Source of the DNA: Psettodes erumei
Taxonomy: Eukaryota; Chordata; Actinopteri; Pleuronectiformes; Psettodidae
Assembly: GCA_016785225.1 (NCBI GenBank)
Contig: JAFBJZ010000420.1
Span: 496,001-560,000, forward strand
Length of the DNA stretch: 64,000 nt
Direction of reading: 5' to 3'
Numbering within the stretch: the first letter of the stretch is position 1; each line of letters begins with the position of its first letter. A program made the position numbers and the translations under genes. The notes under the pieces were generated by a model. It ran no database searches. It saw only the letters and a program-made list of their open reading frames with translations, and was not told where the DNA came from. This document shows positions 13,613-25,900 of the stretch, piece after piece.

Positions 13613-16600
13613 GACAGGCCGTGGGGAGATGTTTCGGTCGTATCTGTGTTAATGATCATCGTAGACCCACCACTCCGTGTGCGCATCACACCTTCCATTG
13701 TTAACTGCTTTTATTGGCGCGCAGATCACCAGCAAAAAAAAAAAAAGCCTGTTGTGCGATTGTCCTTCGAAGTTATTTCTCCTTTTTGAAGTAGGAAAAA
13801 AAAAACAGAGGATCTCTGCATTTTTCTTCTGTTGCTGTTGCACATTCCCCGCAGTCAAAGGGAGATGCTCTCGCTCCTCCTTAGTGATGCAGCCAACAAT
13901 CTATCCAGATGGCACGTGCGCATGCTTCTGTACATTACAGTGCACATTACACAGCCTCATGCACACGTTGAGCACATTACATTCCCATTTGTGCATGTGT
14001 GTCCACTCGGGCTATTTTGTGCTATTTGGGTATTGAATTCTCTCTCTCTCTCTCCCTTGCAGCCCTAATTGCTGTGGTTTAAAAAGAGACGGATGAGGCT
14101 AATCCAATTGTGTGGTTTCTTAACCACGGAAAACAGAGGGGTTCGCGCAGGATCGTGGAGGAGAGGGGCAGCGCGATGGAATGGAGATGAAAGAGAGGGG
14201 GGAAAGGCGGAGAGCAGCGAGGGGGGGGAAGAGGGGGAAAGGAGTCATAATGAAGACGAGTGCAAGATGAAATGACATTTATGGAGCTCCGAAAGCGAGA
14301 GAGATGAGGGGAGAGAGAGAGAGTGAGGAGACTGGTAGGGCTTGACATTTACGCCGACACCTGACGGGCCTCGGGGGGGGGGGCTGAATTCCTCGCTCAA
14401 TCGGCGAGGAGCCGGATGCGCGGGTTCCCCCAAACGACCGCGAGCGCCTTCATTTGAACGCTAGTTTCCAGGACCCTGCATTGCTCGGGTGCGGGTTTGG
14501 GTGCAAAAAAAAAAAAACCTCAAGTGCTGAGTCAGGCAAAAACTTCAACGCCCCAAATCAATCGAGATTTCCATAAGGGAGCGGATGAGGGAGGGCCGCG
14601 GGAATAGAAGAGCATAGAAAGGAGGCAGTTTGGACGGGAAGGAAAGACATTACATCGAGGGGGGGGGGGGGGTGCGCGTGTGACGGGGGGGGGGGGTTGT
14701 CGAGGAAGACGGCATCAGGTTAGGTAGAAAGGAGGGGAGCGAATAATGTGCCAGTGTTTTCGGAGGCAGGCAGGAGAGACAGTGAGCTCCTTGTTGGCCC
14801 TATAGGCTGTGGATCTGAGTGAAAACACTTTACCCGGTGACCCTGCAACCCCCACCCACCCCCCCGTCCCCTCACTCATCCGATTCTGTCGCCCTCTTCT
14901 TTTTTTCCAACCTGCGTTTCATTTCTGTTTAAAATTTTTTGCGCAGATGTGACCTGTGGCGTCTGTTATTTACACCGACAGCACCTCAACCATGCGTGCG
15001 TTCGGTTTGGTTTTTTTGTTAAATCATAAAATCTGGACAAAATGTTCTTTTTAAGCTGACCTCATGCAGGCCTAAACCCCCCAAAAATGTTTTCCAAATG
15101 AAAGTGCGTACAAGTGATGATCCACCTTTCATCAAGGCATCGGAGCTTTTCATCCCTTATTCCAAAATGAATGGGTTTTTCAATGGGTGCAGCAAATGTT
15201 TCAGTTGTGAGTTTTAAAAAAAAATTTAAATTTCCAGGGTTTCTTCGGTTCTGAATGGTCGAGAAAATATCTTTTCATCTCCTGTCTTGTATTCAGAGAA
15301 TGACCATTTAAAAAAAAAACTGAAAGCGGAGGGCGGGGAGAAGAGTTATACTGTCAATTGAATTTGCAGATTGAGTTTCGTTTCGCTGTTGCCGCTTCAT
15401 GAAGTGAAGGCCTTGATGCAGGGTAGTGACGTGGTTCCGCTGCCAAGTGCTGGATTGTGCATTAACACAACTTAAACGCAAGATTGGTCAAGATTGGTGT
15501 GCTGTAAAACCTCAAAAAACCGCAAAGGCTGAAATAACCGTTGATTGATCATAAAAATTGCGAGCCGCCCAAATTCGACTGTCCAACACAACAGTAGATG
15601 CCCATTTAACTTCATCTTTCAGCATGTGTTTTTTTTTTTTTTTTTTAAGAAGTCCTCAATGGGGAAAAACAGCGCTCCGGATCAAAACCGCGCTCTGAAC
15701 GTGAGCCCGAAGAGCTGGCTCGCAAACTCTACTGTCGCCAAACTGTCGGCGGCCGAGTCACATCACGGGTAATGCGGAGCGCCGGTTTCTGACAAGGAGG
15801 AAGAATGGGTGGGTGGGGGGTTGATCTTGTACACATCAGTTCCTTCTCTTTCAGTCCATCAGCTCTTTATTGTGCGACAAGAGGAAATGCTTTTCCCTCT
15901 CTGACCAGAGGGCAGGATGTCAGATTCATTAAAGAAGAGGATGGTCCCGATTCGATAAGATGGGTGAGCTTTTCGCGTGGTTAGCCTGGTTTAAATGTGT
16001 AATGGCGGAGGGCGACTTACTCTGTGACGGATCTGTAAAATACCACCACCAACATTTGGGGGAAAAAAAAAATCTTTTGCACCAGGTATGTTTTACACCT
16101 TTTTTAGACAGGTCTCTGTAAACACAGCGGTTTAACCAATCAGAAGGAGGGGGGAAAAAATTCTTCTTTGACCTTTAAAGTAGCAGCGACATGTCACTGT
16201 TGCTTCTCTCGGAGGGTTTAATTTACGGCGTGAGTGTTGCCGTGAGCGCGGCTGATGATGGCCTGCTGATGTCACTCCTCTGTACAGTCCCGGTAATGCT
16301 GGGATAATTGAACTTGTTTACATATCCTCTGGGAAATCAGCCGAGGTTCAGAGCGCACAGGAGAAGAGAGGACGGGGGGTGGGGGGCGGAAAAAAAAAAG
16401 AGCAGCGCGTCGTAGCGTATGACGGAAAATGTATATTTTTAGCCGGTCTGCTCGTGTCACTCGTTTGATCCATGAGAGATGTCTGCATGTGCGAGGAGGC
16501 CATATGTGCCGTTCTGCCTTTTTTTCCCCACTTGTGTGCGTGCGTGCGTGTGCGCGCGTGCCCGTGCGTTCGACTGTCAGTGACGCACCCGAGTGCATGT

Positions 16601-16770
16601 GTAACCTGAGATTCAGGTGGTGATGCAGGCGGGTGTGCAAATACGTGAGTAGAATTTGTTACCACGGCAACAGGCGTTCAGCGAGTCGGTGCAATGGAAT
16701 GGCTGGTGCAGTTCTATTAGCGAGAGGCAGTTTCCATAGCGACTCAACATCGCAGCTGCCTATGCAAGAC

Positions 16771-16811
<41 letters not shown>

Positions 16812-18833
16812 TTGTGTGCGAATCCTGCGTGAATTTGAGTGTTCATTACCCTACCTCGCTATTCACGGCTTGCTCTGTAACATTTCATATTTTTTCATCC
16901 CCGCGATCGTGTTTTCGTTTCTTTTTTTTTTTACATTTCGGTATAAACCTCCCATCTATGTCTGCGCCCCGTCAGATTTCTCATGCTGCCCTAATTTCAT
17001 CTCCTTCCCCCCCTCCATCTCACACCCCCCCCCTCTTGTTCTCTCCTCCTATCTCCCCGTCTCCCCGTCTCTGAGTGCTGAAGCTCATCAGGGTAAACAG
17101 ATGCTGTGGCTGTTATTTATGTTTCCACTTGGTCTGGCTTTCATACAAATTATCCACAGGCCCTGCACAGTGCAGACGCTCAGTCTAACTGGGCTGCACT
17201 GGCAGCTCTCTCAGCCTCATCCGCGCTCTGACCATACCACAGGCGCCGCGAGGGGGGGGGGGGCTGGTATCTCACACACACTGACAGAGCGAACCATAGC
17301 AACACACTGATGGGCACGGAGACGCCAATAACAGAAAGGGGCCTCAGAACCGGCTGCACCATTCGCTCCGCGCGCGGAGGGGCATAGAGCAGATTGGGAC
17401 GGTACCATCCGCTGCCCAGGAGAGGGGGGGACAGACATCACAGAATAAAATATCGAGGATAAGCCCAGTGGGGCAGACATGAAATACTTGCTGCCAACTT
17501 AAAGGCAGTCTACTGAAAATGTTTCATACTTGGTCTCTTCATCTTCTTTTTTCAAGTGAATTTGCTGGCTCTGGGAGGTTAAAAAATGCTCCATACAGTA
17601 TGGATCTTTTTACTAGGAAGACTGCTGCACTTATATAAATCTAAAAGCCGCCAGATTAAACTGGGTAGACTTCCTGTTGCCCGTGGACACCTCTTAAAAA
17701 TGAACGTGCGGTGAGGCGTCCCCAGCAGTAATAAACTTCTTTTTGTTTTGTCTGTCTGTGTCGCGCAGATATACGGGATCGCCGCAAGAAGCCGGTCATG
17801 CTGTTCATCCACGGAGGCTCCTACATGGAGGGCTCGGGCAACATGTTCGACGGCAGCGTCCTCGCCGCCTACGGGAACGTCATCGTCGTCACCATGAACT
17901 ATCGGCTCGGCGTGCTCGGTAAGTCTGAAGCGAATGTTTCCAGGATCTCTCCCGCCGCGGCCCACGCGTGAGACCTGTTGCGTGGCTTCCTGCAGCGTTT
18001 CAGCCGTTTCCGGCCATCTTAACGACAGTTCATCTGACGGTCATGCACAATTCATAAAGATGAACTTATATATGCAACTTGTTATATTGTATCCTATGGA
18101 ACACCAAGATTTCTGGAGAAATTAAAAAAAAAAAAAACTTCTGTTCTTCTAATGGGACCAGGATAGTGTAAATCTCAGACCTCCGACTGACCCAAAGCTT
18201 TATTTGCGCCTTCGCTTTATCATGTTCTTATTGTTAGCTTGTGAAACTGACGCGACGCAGTGGCTACACTCCATCTTTTCCTCATCCCTCAGCCCAGTGG
18301 GCATGGCGACATTTGAAAGGCATGGTCGACTGGCAGAGTTCGAAAAGGGAAAAGAGAGAAATTTCTCGATGAATTACGTCGTGGAAACAGCTGACCCGGC
18401 CAGCAAACCCCGAGCCCGACCCGGTCCTCCGGGTCAGGTGGCAGACATCTGCGCTTTATAACTGGTCTGAGACCTGGAAACGCTGCGCCGTGTGCAGTGA
18501 CGGCAGCGCGCAGTTCAAGGCGATTTCACTCTTGCGGTCGTGCACCATGAGACATTGTCCCTGCCGACGCCGTTATCTGCCCGCCAAACGTGGCTTCCTG
18601 ACGAAGCGCGGGCAGGCGCGTTTGCCGTGTTCGCAAAATGGCATTTTGTTTGAAATGATTTAGTTGTTTTAACATGCAGGGAAGACTGATTTCAGAGGAT
18701 CCGCCGACCGCTCAGTTGCCTTTGGTGCACGTTCAGCGCCACGTGCGTCTGTTGCTTTCAGTGTATTTTGGGATTAAGAGGTATTCTATTTGTCCATTCT
18801 GTTGGAGCTTTGCGCTGCTCGCGTGGCCCGTGA

Positions 18834-18871
<38 letters not shown>

Positions 18872-19892
18872 ATATACCTAGCCTGTGTGTTGCCGGGCAT
18901 CAGCGGAGTCAAGTATTTACATTCCGGCGTCATCTTTTGTGAGGTGTTTGCACAAAGACTATCTGTGTCAGTCACTGCAGTCGCAGGGCTGGGTAATCAG
19001 ATCTTGTTTATTGCATCACGCCTGTTTCAACAAATCCAAATAAACGATAAACAGAGAAACGGAATGCCGTCCGAGGGCCGCGGCGAGCGTCGGCAGAGGG
19101 TAACGGGATCCGGGCCGTTATTGACCGACCCCGGGACCCGCAGCTTTAACAGGCTCCACTTCAGCTGGTGACGCGCTCGTCCTCGCAGCTGTCGGGCGGA
19201 GCGTGACTATCGACGAGCCGAGCGTGGGATCCGCTTCGCAATTCGAAAATCAGGCCCGCTGAATTTGGTATCGAATTACACGCCGGCCCGGACGCCGCTC
19301 TCCGGCGGCGCCTCTTCTCTTTCTGCTTCCCCTCGCGGACATGCTCCACCTTGTTTCAATTTGGCCGATTTGCGCCGACACCGTCGCTGTGATTCACGTC
19401 GGGGGACGTGAAGCGCGCGCGCGCACACGTTATTTAAATACGTACAGAGTACGTGTTTGTCGAGGTGGAGAGCGGTCCTGCTGATTGTGAAGGATGACGC
19501 AGTGTCCTCGATTCCGCTAACATTGGTGAAAATTTCGTTACGTGGGCGAACGTGCGCTGTCTCGGCCTCTCACTCCCAGATATGCTTTAAATGGGTTACT
19601 GTACTAAGGCGATTATCCTTCTGTGTGTGTGTGTGTGTGTGTGTGTGTCTCTGCGTTTGTATGTTCAGAAGCACGCGTGAACATGCGCGCCGATATCTCA
19701 CGTGTAAGTGTGTGTGCGCGCGCCCTACTTGGTTGCATGCCGTGCGTTAAAATGTACATATGAATAATGCACCATCCATCTGAATTTTTAATAGCGCTCC
19801 ACACTGACACTGTGCATTTGAGTCAAAGTGAGAAACACAAGCATGCTGTATGTTAATAGTTTTATGTCCTAATCTTTAGTATTATCCGCTAC

Positions 19893-19926
<34 letters not shown>

Positions 19927-22900
19927 GCGCACGCACACGGAAGATTACGCATGCCAACCTCATTTCGTACAGTGCCTGCACCTTTAAGAGGGTGATAGGG
20001 AGTCAGGAGCAGAGGAAGAACAGGGAGCAGGAAATAGAGACGGATGAGCGAGGGAGAATCATGGGAGGGGGGCAGAGGGGGGGAGATGGGAAGACTCTAA
20101 AAATAAACCGTCAGAAATGCCTCTTTTTTTTTTCTAAAATTCTGCGGCGATGCAAAGTCTTCATTCGAACGAGCGCCCCCCCCCCCTGCACGTGTGACCC
20201 GCGGCGGCCTTTTTGTGCTGCCCCGCCCTCCGACTCTCCCGGGAGACGATCCGCTTTCTGGGATATCGTTATTAATTCGCGACGTGCCCCCGTCCTGCGA
20301 TAAAATGGGCGAGAGAGCGAGGAGAAGATGTCCGCTGTCCAGAGGTTTGGGCGACAGCTCGGCTCACCTTCCTCCTACCTACCCCCTCCCCCCAGGCCGC
20401 CAAGAGCCCCCTGATTTGTGTTGCACAGCCATCTGCTCAGACTAATTAACTAATTAACTAATTAATGAACTCTGGGGAACGGCCCACCGTCACGGGCTCG
20501 GAGAGTGAGAACATTTTTCACCTCAGGAGGAGAGATGAAACGCGGCTCCTGGAAACGTTTCTCCGTGCCGACGCGCGGCCTCACTTCGCCGGCGACGCCA
20601 CCGCGTTTAATAACCAACGACTTTTACGCTGATTAAAAGGGGCCGCGAATTCAACATTCGTTTGTTTGCTCGCCTGCGCGTTCGCGACGGGGGCCGAGGA
20701 GAAGCGCTCAGTGCGCGCATTTTGATCCGTTCGACGAGTTGAACGCCTTGGCAAAACGCTGCACCTGTAACCAAACCCAAAAGACGAGGGGCGCGCTCGC
20801 AGGAATGGATATGGCAATGTTTAAAATCAGAAGAGACATCCCCCTCACCACACTCCAAACTGTCAGATATGCCGCTTAAATCACCAAATAATGGATTTGG
20901 TGATTCTGTTCATGCGTTATCTTCAACCGGATGAAAGCGTTTGCGTAAACGCGGCTCAGCTCGGTCAGCCTTGGGAATCCGCTGGAACTGTGCGACCGGT
21001 TGTTCTCAGAAGCGGCCCTTTTTAAACGTGACATAAGCAGTCTTTTTTTTTTTTCTTAGCCGGTGCAATTTTTTTTTTCTGCTCTCTCTCTCTTAATTTC
21101 GGGCCCGCTGCCTTCTCCCGCGACTCGGCTGTCCCCGAGTACGAGCGAAGCGCGCCTCCCACTCGCTGCACGCCAGCCACAATCTCCCCGCTCCGCGAGC
21201 AATCAGGAACACTTTCTGTCGCCCGGAGTGCGGCGACGGCATCGACGAACTGAGGTCTTTTTTGCTTCAGTGATGTTCTGATTACACCGGAGCCGTGTGC
21301 AAACCAACGTGTCGAGCCTTCAAATGAATCATTAAAACATTACACATGGGGACGGTTTGCTTATTATTTTCTCTGCTCTCCGGTTCTGGTTCTGGTATTT
21401 ATCAACGCGCGTGAGGGTTTGGGCCTCTTGACGCCAAGAACAGTAGCCAAGGACGGCCTCTTGCGCGAATGACTTGCGCGCAGGTTACCGAGACCGGTGC
21501 GGGAACCAGCAGCTGGGCCGCTCAAACACAAAAGGAGGGATAATTCACGCAGTGAGTCATACTTGACGCTCAGCATCTCACACGCCACGTTGAGCGTCTA
21601 AATCGAACCCAAACTGGCGACGGTGCCCCTCACGCAGACTGTGGGCCGCAAAAGTATCAAGCTGTCATCTGCGACTGCGTCTCTGCGATCGGAGGGGTTA
21701 CGTTGCGATGATCGCGACCGAAACCAACGCCTCGGTGTCACTAGTGACGCTTCACATTTGCACGGCAGCCCGGTTTTATCGCTCAGCGTGGTGCCATTCG
21801 AATGGACACGTCAGAGGGGGAAATTAAATCAGATAAGTAAGGTAATAAATACAATGAACCCACGGGAGGCGTGCTGAAATCACGGCAGCTCAGCGGGCGG
21901 GCGCCCAATTACAATATGACATCGTTTGTGAGCGTACTTGACGTATGGAGTGATGCAGAACTGAAGCGGAGCCGCAGGCGGGTTTTAGGGAGGAAGCTAG
22001 ATATTTAGATATTGTTGAAACAGACATCAGCGAATCAGAGCGTCCGCTAACTTGTTACACTGGACCTCGGATGCTTCCCCATCAATCGCGCAGAGAAAAA
22101 AAAAACTGCACTACCACTGCATATGGTGCAGCGAGAGGCCATGTCACCCGTCCATCCACGGTTACACTCGCACACAGATTGCTGCATCGCACTTGAACGA
22201 TCAAACCCGGTCGCCATCTGCTAAGGTTTTTTTTTTTCTTTTTTAATATTGCCTCTACTTGAGTGAGTCATAAATACAGGGGGGGAAAAATGGATTTGTG
22301 TCTCCTCTTCAGTCACCGTTCCTCTTCCTTCCGCTGATTTTCTTTTTTGTTTGGTGGGGGGTGGGGGTCTCTCGTCATCTGCCGCGTGACGTCACCGTGA
22401 AATTACCTAATGTGTCCTTCAGCGCGCCTCCTTTTACCTCTCTCGTCTTTTTGGATCTGACAGTAGCTCTGGGCAATATTCGGTTGAATTTTTTTATTTT
22501 ATTTTTACCCCCCCTCCTCCCTTTCTCTCCCACCACGCCTCCCCCCTCCCCTGCCTCTCCGTTCACAGAAATATGTTCAGTGACCCACTGCAGTCGCTCA
22601 GTCCCAAAAACGACTCTCCGTGTGCGTGTGCCCGTCTCGGTAGCGGTCAGACGGTCGGGTGAACGGCAACGCGGCAGTTCTGGACGGCGAATTTGCAAAC
22701 AGCTTTTCCCGCCGAGGGTGCGACGGATGAAGCTGCTCGTTAAAGTGCCCAAAGTTGTAATGCTTGAAACGGCGGACGCGTCGTTTTAAATGCGGGGGGG
22801 CCTCTCCGCCCCTTTTTGTTCAACACGGCTCTCATAAAACACAAAATAAAAAAATCTCTACATTGCTGTAAGCTCCTGGTTTTGATGCACTACCGTATCA

Positions 22901-25900
22901 ATAAGCTCAATAATGGCTTTTACCCTGACTCATATCATCAGTGTACAATACAGACTAAGTGCCCCCTCCCTACTTTTCCATTCAGTGGAAATATTATGCT
23001 TTTGTGTTTTCATGAAATACCCTTTCTTGAACGATTTTCTGTCATCGAAACTCGCCCGTTGTTCTCCGACATTTTTTACGAGCGCGGCGCAAAAGTGCTG
23101 CGAATGCGCCGCGGTTTTAAATTTCCCTCCATCGGTCACTCGCTACTACTCCTTTCTTTCAGCCATTCATTTCCCTGTCTGCGGCCCGTATCTTTGCTCA
23201 GGGGTTGATGACTCTCCTCGCAGTTCCTTGGCCGTTACCTAAAGCAAGTGTTGAATATGCATGAGTTCAGCCTCGTAAACTGCTGCTCTCAGCGCTAAAG
23301 TCAGTAGGAAGCCCAACTCAGCAGATGGGGAGGGGGGGGATTCAGAAGGAAAACTTACTGAAAGAGAAAAAGAGGAGAGGAGGAAAAACTTGCTTGAGTT
23401 ATCTTCAATGGGTGAAGATAAACCATATTTTCCATCTCTTCATGTCGCCCTTGCGGAGAGAGAGAGAGAGAGCGGCGGCGCTGGGGCGAGCGCGGCGACC
23501 GACTTTGTTTCTCGTGCTCACGCGCTCGGATGTGCGTATGCAAGTGCTTTTGCGAGTGTCTGCCCATATCGTTTTGCCCGAAGCTCTGGACAGTTGCCAG
23601 GCAACTGTGGCAGGCGGCTCGGCGCTCGGCCGGGCGGCCGCGGAGCAGACGCTTCCACATGCCGGTGGTTCTGATAAGAGGCGCAGGTCAGCGCTGATAC
23701 GTGACCAGGTCAGAGGCACAGCGGGCTGAGAGCCAGTCAATTGCTGGGATGATCCAAGGATAATACAATTACACGCTAACATGCAAACTGTACCTTGATT
23801 ACTGGGAGTAATCCTTTTAAGGTAATTTCTGCAGCGACATTGATGTGATTTAAACTAACAAGATTTCTATGGATACTTGGCTCCGTACCAAAGCACACAG
23901 CTGTAATGTTACTTTCTTTAATTACATTTTTTGACAGCCAATAAGCATCTTTTGTTAGCCCTCATTTGTTCTAGATCTGATATTCTTATTCATTGAATAT
24001 GAGAAATGATCACGGGCAAAAAAATATTTTACAGAATGTACTCTGTACATAGTAGTAGTCCATGTGAGACACCTGGCACGTCACTGTGCCTGTAATAAGT
24101 TCAAATAAATACAAAAATACGAGCACACCACTGCATATTTTTCACTGGCCGACGTCCGTAATTGTCCAAATTGCCCAAACGTGATCAAATTAGTAATAAT
24201 AAGAAATGTATTCATTACGGGATTTGGGCACTTCAGGCTTAAAGTGCCGTTAACTGTAGTGTAAGTGCAGCGAGGAGTGTGGAATAAGAACCCTGCTGGT
24301 CGTAGAAAGTTCCATTTGGGAGGTCGTCATCATCGCCGCCGTCACACTATAATCATTAACAATAAAACTTCCCTAAGCTGCTCGGCGCACGTGTGCCGAC
24401 TCCCGAACTTCAACCATCTGTCCGTGTGCACTCTGTACGCACATCACGCTGCCCCGGTCCACGTAAAGTATACACAAACAAGCACAGACAATTGCAGTTT
24501 AACGGTCACTTTCAATAAAGAATACGTACGTAAATGCCAGTAAAACCGCAAAGCTCGGGCAGGAACAAAGCGGTAAGGTAATGAAAGACAAAATATCACA
24601 GTGTGGAAAATAAAAAATGGCCAATATCAGCCCATATTTAATTTGATATGCACCAATATAGGTAAGTAAACGGTGAATTAAGCCCTGACAGGCTTAACAT
24701 GGAGGGAAAGGGCATGTCACTTCAGGAGAAGACAATATTGCGTTGAAAGGAAGGCTTGTAATAAGTGAACACTGTCAGAGCTGAACACCTTCTAATACCT
24801 AACAGGAAAATGTTCACCTCTATAGCACTGTGCAGCTTTTAAAACAAGACATGCCGTGTCAATATGCATGTCGACATCAACACGTAAGAATAATATTTTG
24901 GCCACAGTTACAAAACCAAACTTTTGCAGCGCACGCAGCAGGCGAACAGTTCTCACAGGTCTGAATAGGTGCCGTTTTTGATCCGGTATCCTGGTTCATA
25001 ATACGTCCGTGATCCTGAGCCTGACTGACTCTCCCTTTTCCCAGAATTCACAGCAAATTAGTCCGACTTAACGCAGCGAAGACTTAAAACAGCTTTGTGC
25101 GACAGATACTGTTAGTCACGGTTACAGGAGTACAGGAGTGCATTTATTTCTTCAAGTCTCTCTGCGTGACCCCTGGTGCCAGTTTTGGCCAAATCTGGGA
25201 AACTGCGTTCACGCACGGGGACTGACGCAAAGACAAAAAAAAAAATCCACCGGAGCACTGATAATGAGAAACTCTGCAGCAGCTGGCCTTTGTAAAAACA
25301 CGCTACCATTTTTTTAATGTTTTTGTTTTTAATCACACCTCCCACTTCTAAAACCACTAATTTGGGGGTTCACTTGCAACATGTGTAATGCGCCGTAAGT
25401 CACTCTCGTCAGAGCACAGCGCTCTTTGCGCGTGTGCGCGCTCACGCTGGTGTGTGACATTTTGTTCAGTTTGTTTTATCCTGTTGTGGGTGTGCACCTA
25501 CTGTGTAAATACGCGCGTGTCCTGGAAGTAGGTGAAACGTGCCGTCTGTTGCTCCCCCATCTCTCCGCTGACAAGTTCTCTTAACGGCATGGGTATTTAA
25601 AAAGTGAGCGTTTTGCCGAGCGTTCCGTGTGAAATCTCCACGGACTTGCAACGGGTTGGAGGCTGAGAACTTCGTGACGACGCCAGGATGCCGTCTTCTG
25701 TAAATAAACGCGCGGGGTTGTGTTATCCCGTGCCCCCGGGTGTCTGCCCCGCGCCTCCATTTGCACGTAAATCTGTGTTTTCTCTCTTTTCCACCCTGTG
25801 TTTGTTCTAATTTGCCCTGCAGGGTTTCTGAGCACAGGGGACCAGTCTGCTAAGGGGAACTATGGCTTGCTGGACCAGATCCAAGCCCTGCGCTGGCTCA

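Larger units (their letters stand above)
13540..17768 (+). other. nlgn2: nlgn2 intron between cassette exon and exon 3
   Basis: Non-coding. It holds an A27 run (13582-13608), two long G-runs near 14,660-14,696, a (TG)n at 16773-16808, several purine-rich GA tracts (about 14,160-14,330) and a weak CTCF-like match near 15,902. No coding exon is seen. Confidence 0.7.
18400..21800. promoter_or_regulatory. CpG-rich intronic block, candidate CpG island or enhancer domain
   Basis: By eye this interval is dense in CG dinucleotides (for example 19,080-19,300 and 20,460-20,800) compared with 24-38 kb. It has no exon. CpG retention in a methylated vertebrate genome suggests an unmethylated regulatory region; this is inferred, not measured. 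Confidence 0.4.
17919..25822 (+). other. nlgn2: nlgn2 intron 3, CpG-rich
   Basis: Non-coding 7.9 kb. About 18,400-23,700 has many CpGs despite lying far from an exon. It includes (TG)n at 18839-18869 and 19622-19648, (AC)n at 19895-19924, a tandem TAATTA block at 20443-20464 and an 11-bp-arm inverted repeat at 20879-20905. No conserved reading frame is seen. Confidence 0.7.

Noticed and set aside
16633..17310. 225-codon frame in nlgn2 intron
   Set aside because: Its CVCVCVCV run is translated (TG)n, and the rest is low-complexity Ser/Pro from pyrimidine tracts; no family match.
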